From Amycolatopsis thermoflava N1165 (GTDB lineage: Bacteria > Actinomycetota > Actinomycetes > Mycobacteriales > Pseudonocardiaceae): a DNA stretch of 64,000 nucleotides. The DNA lies in assembly GCF_000473265.1 (NCBI RefSeq), contig NZ_KI421511.1:1973731-2037730 (forward strand), given 5' to 3'. The notes beneath the pieces are model-generated. The model was given only the letters and a program-made list of their open reading frames with translations. It did no database searches and was not told where the DNA came from. This document shows, in pieces, positions 1 to 7,787 of the stretch (positions within the stretch are counted from its first letter, which is position 1; each line of letters begins with the position of its first letter). The position numbers and the translations under genes are program-made.

Positions 1-604
1 GGCCCAGCGGGATCACCAGGTCCGGGTCGGAGGGCACCGGGCCGCGTTTGAAGTTGAGCTGCTTGCTCGGGTAGTACAGCACCGGGTTCGGATCCCGGAT
101 TGCGGCCTTGAGCAATCCCTTGGCGTCCGCGGGATTCGACGGCACGACCGCCTTGAGCCCCGGGAAGTGCATGGGCAGCATTTCCATCGAGCCGGAGTGC
201 TCCGGACCCGCACCACCGCTGGGGCCAATCGGCATGATGATCACGGCGGGCAGTTCGAACTGGCCGCCGTGCATGTGCCGCCATTTGCCGAGCTTCTGGA
301 AGATCTCGTCACCGGCGATCAGGCTGAAGTCGGCGAAGCCGAGCTGAACCACCGGGCGCATGCCGGTCATCGCCGCGCCGGCGGCGGCGCCGACCATGAA
401 AGCCTCGGTGATGCCGGTGTTGCGGACGCGTTCCAGGCCGAACTCCTCGACCAGGCCGCGGCCGCCGCCGAAGAAGCCGCCCATCGCCACGTCCTGCCCC
501 ATCAGGAACACGGTCGGATCGCGCCGCATCTCCTCGGCCAGCGCCGCACCCTGGGCGGCGTCGTAGCTGATCACGGCGGTGTCAGGCACCGTTTCCACGC
601 TCAT
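1..604 (-). CDS. 2-oxoacid dehydrogenase E1 component, beta subunit (C-terminus outside window)
   Basis: This encodes the beta chain of a thiamine-diphosphate-dependent 2-oxoacid dehydrogenase (pyruvate, acetoin or branched-chain type) that would pair with the alpha chain directly upstream. About 201 N-terminal residues are present. They show the family pattern: a GQDV stretch near residue 36, a glycine-rich GGFFGGGRG segment, and NTGITEAF with Glu67 at the position that activates the cofactor. The ATG at 604 overlaps the alpha-subunit stop as ATGA, so the two are translationally coupled. No E2 or E3 gene is visible before the window edge, so the substrate cannot be read from the sequence. 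Confidence 0.85.
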   Translation of the reverse strand, partial: MSVETVPDTAVISYDAAQGAALAEEMRRDPTVFLMGQDVAMGGFFGGGRGLVEEFGLERVRNTGITEAFMVGAAAGAAMTGMRPVVQLGFADFSLIAGDEIFQKLGKWRHMHGGQFELPAVIIMPIGPSGGAGPEHSGSMEMLPMHFPGLKAVVPSNPADAKGLLKAAIRDPNPVLYYPSKQLNFKRGPVPSDPDLVIPLG

Positions 605-1545
605 GCGAACACGTCCTTCAAGATCACGGTGGGGTCGGGGTAGGGGGCCGCTTCGGCCTCCTCGAGCGCGGCGGCCACTTCGTCACGGGCCTCGGCCACG
701 ATCTTGTCGGCCAGATCGCCGTCCACGCGGGAGCGCATGATCTCCAGCGGATCCCGGTAATCCGCCAGGAAATCGGCGGGGCGGTACTGCTGGGCGTCGC
801 CTTCCCAGTGGCCGCCCACGCGGGTCACTGTCGCTTCGATCAGCGTCGGCCCTTGCCCGGCCCGGGCCCGTTCCACGGCCTTCGCCACCGCGTCGTACAC
901 CGCGAGCGCGTCGTGGCCGTCGACGACCTCACCCGGAACGCCGTAGGCTGCGGCGCGTTCGGCGATCGTCTTGGTCGGGCTGACGTCCTCGAACCGGGTG
1001 GAGACCGAAATACCGTTGTTCTCGCAGAAGTAGATCAGCGGCAGGCGCCACACCGAAGCCTGCAGCAGCGTCTCGTGGAAGGTGCCGCGTGCTGAGGTGC
1101 CGTCGCCGAAGTCGGCGAGCGCCACCTGCGAGGTCCCCCGCATCTTCGCCGAGAGCGCGGCGCCGGCCGCGATGTGGAAGACGCTGCCCAGGGAGGCGCC
1201 CTCCCCCATGATGCCCAGCGACGCGTCGGCCCAGTGCGGAACGCCGGCGCCCTTGCCGCCGGTGGATCCGGTCGCCTTGCCGAGCAGGTCACCGATGATG
1301 GGGCCAAGCCCCATGCCCTTCGCCAGCGGCCAGGTCACGCCGCGCCCCTGGTAGAACAGGTAGTCGTCGCGTGCGAGCGCGGCGGCGGCGCCCGTCGCGG
1401 CCGCCTCCTGGCCCTTGCCCGGATGCCAGTACCCCGCGAAACCGTGGTCGCGGATGTGGACGGCCAGGGCGTCCTCCACCGCGCGGGCCCGCGCGATCGT
1501 GGTGAACAGCGCCACCGACAACTCGGTGCGGTCCACTGTGGTCAT
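601..1545 (-). CDS. 2-oxoacid dehydrogenase E1 component, alpha subunit
   Basis: A 314-residue E1 alpha chain of the pyruvate/acetoin dehydrogenase family. The thiamine diphosphate motif is clear: GDG at residues 147-149 and NN at 176-177, with the usual spacing. The ATG at 1545 is chosen because GAGGAGGGGC lies directly before it; a longer open frame runs upstream but only inside the preceding transporter gene. The start overlaps the transporter stop (ATGA) and the stop overlaps the beta-subunit start. The gene is therefore the middle member of a transporter-E1alpha-E1beta operon. It probably handles a 2-oxoacid or acyloin made by local catabolism; the exact substrate is unknown. Confidence 0.88.
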   Translation of the reverse strand: MTTVDRTELSVALFTTIARARAVEDALAVHIRDHGFAGYWHPGKGQEAAATGAAAALARDDYLFYQGRGVTWPLAKGMGLGPIIGDLLGKATGSTGGKGAGVPHWADASLGIMGEGASLGSVFHIAAGAALSAKMRGTSQVALADFGDGTSARGTFHETLLQASVWRLPLIYFCENNGISVSTRFEDVSPTKTIAERAAAYGVPGEVVDGHDALAVYDAVAKAVERARAGQGPTLIEATVTRVGGHWEGDAQQYRPADFLADYRDPLEIMRSRVDGDLADKIVAEARDEVAAALEEAEAAPYPDPTVILKDVFA

Positions 1546-2987
1546 TGCCCCTCCTCGTGTGCTTTCCGCCGCGTTCCCGCGGCGAGGACCGCCACCACTG
1601 CCACCAGCGACAGCGCGGCGACCAGGATGAACGCGATGGTGTAGGACGATCCGGCGTAGATCGGCTGGCCGCCGGCGACGGCGACGACCTGCAGCGCCAG
1701 GACGATGAAGATGATCTGCACTCCGGCGCTGGATCCCAGGCTTTGCAACAGGCTCACCACACCGGCGGTCACCCCCTGCTGGTCCGGCGGGACCGCGGCG
1801 ATCACCAGGTTCGGCACCGCGCCCATCGCAAGTCCGCTGCCGGCGCCGCTGATCAGGTACCCGGTCACGACCTGCCACGGTTCGCCGTGGAGGAACGCGA
1901 GCGCGACCGAGCCGACGGCCATGAGGGTCGCCCCGAGCACCAGCAGTCGGTGCGGGCCCAGCTTGCGGGCCAGCGCACCGATGGCGAAGCCGCCGAGCAT
2001 GGTCGCCACTCCCGCCGGTACGAGGTACAGCGGCACGTCGCTCGCCGTCGCGTCGAACCCGTAACTGCCTGCCAGCGCCCTCGGCGTCTGCACCATCAGC
2101 GGGATCAGTACGGCCGCGGCCGTGACGGCCGTCATCACGGCCGCACCCGCGACCATCACCGTCCACACCGGACGGGCGCGGACCACCCGCAGGTCGACCA
2201 GCGGCTCATCGCCGCGCCGCTGGTGCCACCACCACAGCACGCCCGCGAGCACGCCGCCGAGCAGGGGCAGCAGGGCCGCGAGGGACCCCCAGCCGTGCTC
2301 CGGGCCGAAGGTCAGGCCGAGCAGCAGCAACGCCACGGCTCCGCCGAGCAGCACCCCGCCCAGCACGTCGAGGCGAGCCGGCAGCCGCAGGGGCGACTCC
2401 GGCACGAGGACCAGCAGGGCCACGAGCGCGAGCGCCCCGAGGCCCGCCAGGAACCAGAACACACCCCGGAACCCGAAGTGGTCGATCAGGAAGCCGGACA
2501 GGAACGGGCCCGCCACGGTCACCAGCCCGATACCGGTGGTCGAGATGCTCGCACCCAGCGCGAGCATGCGGCCGGGCATGACGTCGCGCATCAGCGAGTA
2601 GGTCAGCGGGCCGGCGGCGATCATCAGGCCCTGCAGGGCGCGACCGGCGAGGACGACGCCGAAGGTCGGCGCGAGGGCCACGACGATCGAGCCGACGATC
2701 ATGGCCGCCGTCAGCCACACCATGACCTTCTTCTTGCCCCTGATGTCGGCCGACTTGCCCGCCAGCGGGACCGCGATGGCGCCCACCAGGCTGAGGATCG
2801 TGACGACCCAGCCGATCTGGGCCGTCTGGAACACGGCCGACATCTCGGTCAGCGCCGGCGTGACCAGCTGGAAGGACAGGGCCACGACCTCGGTCACGAA
2901 CACGAGGACCGTGAGGACCGCGATCGCACGGCCGAGCCCGAGCTCGGCGGCGCGCACTGGGGCCTCGGGCGGCTGCACTGCCGTCAA
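1542..2987 (-). CDS. MFS transporter (drug:H+ antiporter type)
   Basis: An integral membrane transporter of about 481 residues with roughly 14 hydrophobic segments. The loop motif GKSADIRGKKK after segment 2 is typical of the major facilitator superfamily, and the length fits the 14-helix DHA2 branch. A TTG start at 2987 is preferred because GGAGGT sits six bases upstream of it; the ATG at 3017 has no comparable site. The gene heads an operon with the E1 alpha and beta genes and is divergent from a TetR gene, with palindromic operators between them. It may import the substrate or export a toxic intermediate; the direction cannot be told from sequence. Confidence 0.85.
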   Translation of the reverse strand: MTAVQPPEAPVRAAELGLGRAIAVLTVLVFVTEVVALSFQLVTPALTEMSAVFQTAQIGWVVTILSLVGAIAVPLAGKSADIRGKKKVMVWLTAAMIVGSIVVALAPTFGVVLAGRALQGLMIAAGPLTYSLMRDVMPGRMLALGASISTTGIGLVTVAGPFLSGFLIDHFGFRGVFWFLAGLGALALVALLVLVPESPLRLPARLDVLGGVLLGGAVALLLLGLTFGPEHGWGSLAALLPLLGGVLAGVLWWWHQRRGDEPLVDLRVVRARPVWTVMVAGAAVMTAVTAAAVLIPLMVQTPRALAGSYGFDATASDVPLYLVPAGVATMLGGFAIGALARKLGPHRLLVLGATLMAVGSVALAFLHGEPWQVVTGYLISGAGSGLAMGAVPNLVIAAVPPDQQGVTAGVVSLLQSLGSSAGVQIIFIVLALQVVAVAGGQPIYAGSSYTIAFILVAALSLVAVVAVLAAGTRRKAHEEGQ

Positions 2988-3050
2988 GGATTCACCTCCG
3001 CTTCGTTGCGGAACCACCGGGAGGTGGCCTCGCTCACGGGCAGCCTATTC

Positions 3051-3086
3051 CGATCAACTGATCGAATCAAGTGTTCGGTTCACTTG
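3051..3086. promoter_or_regulatory. Two adjacent inverted repeats, candidate TetR operator
   Basis: The divergent promoter region holds CGATCA-AC-TGATCG (3051-3064), a perfect palindrome, and CAAGTG-N7-CACTTG (3068-3086), a second perfect inverted repeat. Both lie between the MFS start at 2987 and the TetR start at 3125, the expected place for autoregulation. Degenerate copies of the first element recur at 6045-6073. Confidence 0.6.
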
Positions 3087-3124
3087 CTCGGTAGACTGAC
3101 CTGAATCCGGCACGAGGAGGACCG

Positions 3125-3775
3125 ATGGCCCGGCGGAGTGGACCGCGCGACGGTGAGGCGACGCGCGCGGCGCTGGTCGACGCGGCGGCGAAACTGTTCG
3201 CCGAGCAAGGCGTGGACGGGGTATCGATCCGAGCCGTGAACACCGAGGCCGGGCTCGCGCCCGCGGCCGTGCACTACCACTTCGGCAGCAAGGACGCCCT
3301 GCTCAACGCCGTGCTCCTGCGGGACGGCGAGCCGGTGCGCGAGCGGATCCACGGCCTCGCCGAGGAGCTGGCGGCGCGGGAGACGGTCCCGACCGCGCGA
3401 GATCTGGTCGGGCTGCTCACCATCCCCTACCGGGAGCTGATCGAACGCGACCCCGAGCGAGCGGCGCGGTGGCTGGCGATCTGCGGGCAGCTGAGCCTCG
3501 CCCACGACGAACGCCTGCTCGGCACCGCACCCGCCACGAACAAGCTCCTGCACGAGCTCGTGTCCCGGGCTTACCCGGACGTGCCCGCCGACGAGCAGGA
3601 GCTGAACTGGAGCATCGCGGCCAACACGTTGATCCAGATGACGGCGCGATGGTCGTGGGCCATGGGCGGCGTCCCGTCGCAGGAGACCGAGCGCCAGCTG
3701 ACGGCGCTGGCGGAGTTCGTGGCCGGCGGGCTGGACCACGCCATGGCTGTCGCCGCGGCGCGGTCCAGCGCCTGA
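3125..3775 (+). CDS. TetR/AcrR family transcriptional regulator
   Basis: A 216-residue TetR-type repressor. The N-terminal helix-turn-helix (about residues 12-58) contains the family signature, with IRAVNTEAGLAPAAVHYHF followed by GSKDALL. The C-terminal ligand-binding part is all helical and not assignable to a ligand. GAGGAGG lies four bases before the ATG. It is divergent from the MFS-E1 operon and ends five bases from the converging acyl-CoA dehydrogenase gene. Palindromes in its own promoter and in the promoter of the 6017-3780 operon suggest that it controls both neighbours; that is an inference from shared motifs. Confidence 0.88.
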   Translation: MARRSGPRDGEATRAALVDAAAKLFAEQGVDGVSIRAVNTEAGLAPAAVHYHFGSKDALLNAVLLRDGEPVRERIHGLAEELAARETVPTARDLVGLLTIPYRELIERDPERAARWLAICGQLSLAHDERLLGTAPATNKLLHELVSRAYPDVPADEQELNWSIAANTLIQMTARWSWAMGGVPSQETERQLTALAEFVAGGLDHAMAVAAARSSA

Positions 3776-3779
3776 ACAG

Positions 3780-4991
3780 TCAGTCCGCCGGGCGGTGGCG
3801 GGCGAGCTCGCGCCGGGCCACCACCATGCGGTGCACTTCGTCCGGGCCGTCGATGAACCGCATCGTCCGCGCCTGGACCCACAGCTCGGCCAGCGGCGTG
3901 TCCTGCGACAGACCCGCGGCGCCATGCACCTGGATCGCCTTGTCCAGCACCCATTCCGTCATCGCGGGCGCGGCGACCTTGATCGCCGAGATGTCGGTGC
4001 GCGCGGCACGCGCGCCTTCCCGGTCGATGAGGGAGGCGGCACGCAACACGAGCAGCCGGACCTGGTCGATGCGCACCCGCGCTTCGGCGATCCATTCCTG
4101 GATCACCCCTTGGTCGGCGAGCCCCGTGCCGAAGGTCTGCCGTTCGAGCGCCCGCCGGCACAGCAATTCGAGCCCGCGCTCGGCCATCCCCACCATGCGC
4201 ATGCAGTGGTGAATCCGCCCCGGCCCGAGGCGGGCCTGGGCTAGTGCGGTGCCCGCACCCTCCTCGCCGAGCAGGGCAGTCCGCGGCACCCGGGCGCCGT
4301 CGAACTCGACCTCACCGTGTCCGCCGCTCGCGCTGTGGGTGTAACCGAACATCCGCAGCCCGCGCACCTTCCGCACCCCGGGGGTGTCCGCCGGCACGAG
4401 GACGATGCTGTAGCGCGACTTCGGCGGCGCGGCAGGATCGGACACCCCCATCACGACGAGCAGCTCGCACTCATCGGCCAGCAGCCCGGTCGACCACCAC
4501 TTGCGGCCTCGCAGGACGTACTCGTCGCCGTCCCGTTCGATCGTGGTCGTGAGGTTCCCCGGATCGGACGAGGACACCCCGGGTTCGGTCATGCAGTACG
4601 CCGACCGGATGGCGCCGGCCAGCAGCGGGTGCAGCCAGCGCTGCTTCTGCTCGTCGGTGCCGAACAGGGCGAGCAGCTCCATGTTGCCGGTGTCCGGGGG
4701 CGCGCAGTTGAGCGCTTCCGGCGCGATCGCGGGACTGCGCCCGGTGATCTCCGCCAGGGGCGCGTACTGGACGTTCGTCAGCCCCGCACCGTGCTCGGGA
4801 TCGGGCAGGAACAGGTTCCACAGACCACGCCGCTGCGCCTCGGCCTTCAGGTGAGCCATCACGGCAGGCCGCCGGTTGCCCGCGGCCACCTCGTCCGCGA
4901 ACTGGTCCTCGACCGGGTAGATCTCCTCGTCCATGAAGTCGAGCAGTTCCCGCCGCAGCTTCTCGGTGCGCTCGTCGAAGGTGAAATCCAC
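3780..4991 (-). CDS. Acyl-CoA dehydrogenase family protein (ACAD10/11-like)
   Basis: A 403-residue flavoprotein predicted to catalyse alpha,beta-desaturation of an acyl-CoA. The central region carries a typical MTEPGVSSSDPGN segment of the FAD-contacting beta domain, and the C-terminal helical domain contains QVHGAAGLSQDTPLAE and FIDGPDEVH. These features are like the dehydrogenase half of ACAD10/ACAD11 proteins. The GTG start at 4991 has GAGGAGGGGC before it. The gene follows the phosphotransferase-like gene by nine bases; in animals the two activities are fused in ACAD10 and ACAD11, where they handle 4-hydroxy acids through phosphorylation. A similar role is likely here. Confidence 0.85.
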   Translation of the reverse strand: MDFTFDERTEKLRRELLDFMDEEIYPVEDQFADEVAAGNRRPAVMAHLKAEAQRRGLWNLFLPDPEHGAGLTNVQYAPLAEITGRSPAIAPEALNCAPPDTGNMELLALFGTDEQKQRWLHPLLAGAIRSAYCMTEPGVSSSDPGNLTTTIERDGDEYVLRGRKWWSTGLLADECELLVVMGVSDPAAPPKSRYSIVLVPADTPGVRKVRGLRMFGYTHSASGGHGEVEFDGARVPRTALLGEEGAGTALAQARLGPGRIHHCMRMVGMAERGLELLCRRALERQTFGTGLADQGVIQEWIAEARVRIDQVRLLVLRAASLIDREGARAARTDISAIKVAAPAMTEWVLDKAIQVHGAAGLSQDTPLAELWVQARTMRFIDGPDEVHRMVVARRELARHRPAD

Positions 4992-5000
4992 TGCCCCTCC

Positions 5001-6017
5001 TCAGACCAGGTCCAGGCCGCGCGACACGAGCGGCTCGACCATGTCGCCGATGCTGGCGAACCCCTCGCCGACGGTGAGCCCCTGAGCATGGCGGTAGTGG
5101 ATGCCCTCGAGGATCACCGCGAGCTTGAAACACGCGAAGGCCTGGTACCAGGCGAAGTCGTCGAGACGCAGGTCGGAGCGGCGCCGGTACCGCTGGGCGA
5201 GCTCACCCCAGGACGGGTAGCCCTCGTGCGTCCCGGCGGTGCCCGCGATCGGGTTGTCGATCCCCCGCCAGCCTTCCCAGAACAACCACACCAGGCCGAG
5301 ATCGGTCAGCGGATCGCCGAGCGTGGACATTTCCCAGTCCAGGACGGCGCGCAGCTCCGGGGCGCCGGACAGGTCGAAGATCATGTTGTCGAGCCGGAAG
5401 TCACCGTGGACGACCGCGCCCCGCTGGTCCGCGGGCACCGCGTTCGCGAGCCGGGTCGCCAGCTCGTCCAGTCCGGGCAGGTCGCGAGACCGCGAGCCCG
5501 CCAGCTGTTTCGACCAGCGCGCCACCTGCCTGCCCGCGAAACCGGCCGGGCGACCGAAGTCGCCGAGCCCCACCGCTCCGGGATCGACCGCGTGCAGCGC
5601 CGCCAGAGCGTCCACGTAGGCCTCCCCCAGCGCGCGACGCCGGGCGACCGGAACTGCCGCGAGGTCGGCATCGGTCCGCAGCACCGTGCCCGGGACGCGG
5701 GCCATCACGTAGAAGGATGGATCCGCAGAGGTGACCACCACCCGCGGCACCGGGAACCCAGCCCTGCCGAGGGCTCGCTGTACGCGTGCCTCACGGTCCA
5801 TGTCGTGGGCGGTCGCCAACACGTGACCAAGCGGCGGGCGGCGCAAGACCCACTCGGAGGCGCCGTCGGTGAGCACGAAGGTCAGGTTGCTGCGACCACC
5901 GGACAGCAGGTCCGCGCGGAGCGGGCCGGCCGGTTCGATGCCCGCCTCCCGGAACAGGCGGCTCACCAGCCCGAGGTCGATCGCCTCGGCGTGGTCCTGG
6001 AGGGGCTGGCTTGCCAT
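5001..6017 (-). CDS. Phosphotransferase (APH) family protein, ACAD10/11 N-domain-like
   Basis: A 338-residue kinase-like protein of the aminoglycoside phosphotransferase fold. The catalytic loop is HGDFRLDNMIFD and the metal-binding segment is LDWEMSTLGDPLTDLGLVW, both complete; the glycine-rich nucleotide loop appears as GGRSNLTF near residue 42. Position directly before an acyl-CoA dehydrogenase matches the domain order of ACAD10/11, whose kinase domain phosphorylates 4-hydroxyacyl-CoA. That points to hydroxy-acid catabolism, not antibiotic resistance. It is the first gene of a two-gene operon whose promoter holds a CCGATCA inverted repeat. The true substrate is not known. Confidence 0.85.
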   Translation of the reverse strand: MASQPLQDHAEAIDLGLVSRLFREAGIEPAGPLRADLLSGGRSNLTFVLTDGASEWVLRRPPLGHVLATAHDMDREARVQRALGRAGFPVPRVVVTSADPSFYVMARVPGTVLRTDADLAAVPVARRRALGEAYVDALAALHAVDPGAVGLGDFGRPAGFAGRQVARWSKQLAGSRSRDLPGLDELATRLANAVPADQRGAVVHGDFRLDNMIFDLSGAPELRAVLDWEMSTLGDPLTDLGLVWLFWEGWRGIDNPIAGTAGTHEGYPSWGELAQRYRRRSDLRLDDFAWYQAFACFKLAVILEGIHYRHAQGLTVGEGFASIGDMVEPLVSRGLDLV

Positions 6018-6044
6018 GCGGATTCTCCTCGTCGAGACGCTTGT

Positions 6045-6073
6045 CCGATCAGTTGTTCAAATCATCTGATCGG
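6045..6073. promoter_or_regulatory. CCGATCA-N15-TGATCGG inverted repeat, candidate TetR operator
   Basis: The repeat lies 27 bases upstream of the kinase-like gene and 40 bases downstream of the end of the 6113-6688 TetR gene. It can be read as two abutting degenerate copies of the 14-bp palindrome at 3051-3064 (CCGATCAGTTGTTC and, on the other strand, CCGATCAGATGATT), so the 3125 regulator may bind here as a pair of dimers. Confidence 0.55.
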
Positions 6074-6112
6074 ATAGCGGCCTCGTCAAGCGGCCGCCTG
6101 GCACGTCACAGC

Positions 6113-6688
6113 TCACGACCCGGACACCAGGGCTTCCAGCACTGCCAGGACGGGCCCCGGATCGGCGCCGAGGACAACCGTCCGGTACATCGCGGCTCCC
6201 ACGAGCAGATGCGTGAGGGCCTCCACGTCGTCCGGAACTCGTTCACCCCGCCCCCGCGCCCGCCGCGCGACCTCGCCGAGCGCATCGCGTGTCGCCGCGT
6301 CCACCCGCGCCGCGAACCGCTCCCGGAGATCCCCGTCTCCCCGGGAATCCGCGATCAGGCCGCCGATCACCGCGGCGACCTCCGGCCTGCCGAAGTCGTC
6401 GGCGAACGCGGCGAAGACCGCTGCCAGATCGCCGCCCAGACTGCCCGTGTCGGGCACGACGAGATCGGGCGCTCCCGAGAACACGACGTCGAACACGAGT
6501 TCCGCCTTCGACGTCCACCGGCGGTAGAGCGAGTTCCGGCTGACGCCGGCACGCGTGGCGAGCGCGTCGAAGGTCAGCCTGCCGTACCCACCCTCACGCA
6601 GCAGTGCCAGTGCGGCGTGGCGGATGCGCTCGTCGACCTCGGGGCTGACCGGACGCCCGCGCCTGCGGCGACCTTCATCGCTTGACAC
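6113..6688 (-). CDS. TetR/AcrR family transcriptional regulator
   Basis: A 191-residue TetR-type protein. After a basic RRRRGRP arm comes a helix-turn-helix (about residues 20-65) with LTFDALATRAGVSRNSLYRRW, a version that recognises DNA through a YRRW turn. The C-terminal half is of the TetR_C_11 kind, common among small actinobacterial repressors, and gives no clue to a ligand. The gene is divergent from the COQ4-like gene (58 bases apart) and points toward the kinase-like operon, so its most likely target is the COQ4-like/pterin dehydratase pair. AGCA and TGCT half-sites flank the shared promoter, but this is weak. Confidence 0.85.
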   Translation of the reverse strand: MSSDEGRRRRGRPVSPEVDERIRHAALALLREGGYGRLTFDALATRAGVSRNSLYRRWTSKAELVFDVVFSGAPDLVVPDTGSLGGDLAAVFAAFADDFGRPEVAAVIGGLIADSRGDGDLRERFAARVDAATRDALGEVARRARGRGERVPDDVEALTHLLVGAAMYRTVVLGADPGPVLAVLEALVSGS

Positions 6689-6746
6689 GGCTCCAGCATA
6701 TACGGAACATTCTGCTCACTAATTCGCGACGACGCGAGGAGCCCCC

Positions 6747-7421
6747 ATGGATCACCGAGTGCTCGGCCACGCCCTCACGATGATCGACCGGCCCACGCCG
6801 GAGAAGGCGATGGAACTGGACCGCATCCTCCGGGACGCACAGTCCGAAAAGGATCACGAACGGATCGAAAACATGTGGCGCGGCAGTGAGTACGCCGCCG
6901 AAGCGCTGCGCTCGCGCTACCAGCCGAAGCCGTGTGACATCACCGGACTCGCCCGCATGCCCGAAGACACCCTGGGTGGCGCCTACGGCAGGCACATGAC
7001 CAGACACGGTCTCCGGCAGGACTTCTACCCGGAGGTTCCCCCGTCCGACGACACGCTCTACCTCCGGCAGCGGATCTACCAGACGCACGACATCATGCAC
7101 ACCCTGCTCGGCTACTCCACGAGCGTCGCCGACGAAACCGGGATCACCGGCTTCTACCTGGGCCAGCAGGACCGCTACCTGCCGGCGGAGGGAGGCCTGG
7201 CGATGATCCACAGTGTGATCCAGGAATCGACCGTGCTCCTGCACCACGTGCTGGCCGACCCCGAGCAGGCGCGGCGACACCTGCACGAGCTCGCCACCGG
7301 ATTCGCGCGCGGGCGTGCCGCCAAGCCGTTCCTGTCCTTCGCGCTGGAAGAGATGTGGGAGCGTCCCATCGCCGACGTCCGCGCCGACCTCGGCATCACC
7401 CCGCGGACCATGGAGGTCTGA
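6747..7421 (+). CDS. COQ4 family protein
   Basis: A 224-residue protein of the COQ4 family. The diagnostic metal motif HDxxHx11E is complete: H114, D115, H118 and E130, inside THDIMHTLLGY. In eukaryotes and some proteobacteria COQ4 acts in ubiquinone biosynthesis, recently as an oxidative decarboxylase of the ring. Actinobacteria normally make menaquinone only, so this copy most likely acts on another aromatic or isoprenoid substrate. It ends at 7421, one base before the GTG of the pterin dehydratase gene, so the two are an operon. Start ATG follows ACGCGAGGAGCCCCC. Confidence 0.85.
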   Translation: MDHRVLGHALTMIDRPTPEKAMELDRILRDAQSEKDHERIENMWRGSEYAAEALRSRYQPKPCDITGLARMPEDTLGGAYGRHMTRHGLRQDFYPEVPPSDDTLYLRQRIYQTHDIMHTLLGYSTSVADETGITGFYLGQQDRYLPAEGGLAMIHSVIQESTVLLHHVLADPEQARRHLHELATGFARGRAAKPFLSFALEEMWERPIADVRADLGITPRTMEV

Positions 7422-7422
7422 C

Positions 7423-7713
7423 GTGGCAGCGCTCCTGACCCCGGCGGCAGTCGAGTCCGCGCTCGCCCACCTGCCCGGGTGGATCGCCGACAGCACCGGC
7501 CTGGAACGCACGATGTCGTTCGGCACGTTCCCGCTCGCGATCGAGGCGGTCAACCGGGCGGCGGAAGTGGCCGAGAGGATGAACCACCACCCCGACATCG
7601 ACATCCGCTGGCGCACCGTCCGGTTCCGCCTCACCACCCACACCACCGGTGGCATCACCACGCAGGACGTCGAGCTGGCCGAAGCGCTGCAGATCCTCCT
7701 CGACGGCGCCTGA
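7423..7713 (+). CDS. Pterin-4a-carbinolamine dehydratase
   Basis: A 96-residue protein, the usual family length. The active-site block NHHPDIDIRW (H55, H56, P57) and H73 in TTHTTGGITTQD are both present. The enzyme dehydrates 4a-hydroxytetrahydropterin, the product of pterin-dependent aromatic hydroxylases, and regenerates the cofactor. The GTG start at 7423 gives the normal N-terminus; longer in-frame starts would only extend into the COQ4-like gene. No aromatic amino acid hydroxylase gene is visible nearby, so its pairing with the COQ4-like protein is odd and may mean a pterin-linked ring hydroxylation. Confidence 0.88.
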   Translation: MAALLTPAAVESALAHLPGWIADSTGLERTMSFGTFPLAIEAVNRAAEVAERMNHHPDIDIRWRTVRFRLTTHTTGGITTQDVELAEALQILLDGA

Positions 7714-7762
7714 TCCGGCGTCTCCGGCTTTGACAGCGGGGCCCGCGGTGCGCCACAATCCA

Positions 7763-7776
7763 AGCAAGCGCTTGGT
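7763..7776. promoter_or_regulatory. Perfect KstR2-type box upstream of ribBA
   Basis: AGCAAGCGCTTGGT matches the AnCAAGnnCTTGnT consensus I recall for KstR2 at every fixed base. It ends 11 bases before the ribBA ATG, overlapping the leader, a good place for repression. A wider imperfect palindrome surrounds it (7760-7779). Confidence 0.65.
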
Positions 7777-7787
7777 TGGAGGACAGC

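Noticed and set aside
5001-6017. Aminoglycoside resistance gene
   Set aside because: The APH fold is present, but the pairing with an acyl-CoA dehydrogenase and the LDWEMSTLGDP motif place it with ACAD10/11-type kinases.
6689-6746. TetR operator with AGCA/TGCT arms
   Set aside because: Only four bases per arm match over a 22-bp span; this is too little to separate from chance.
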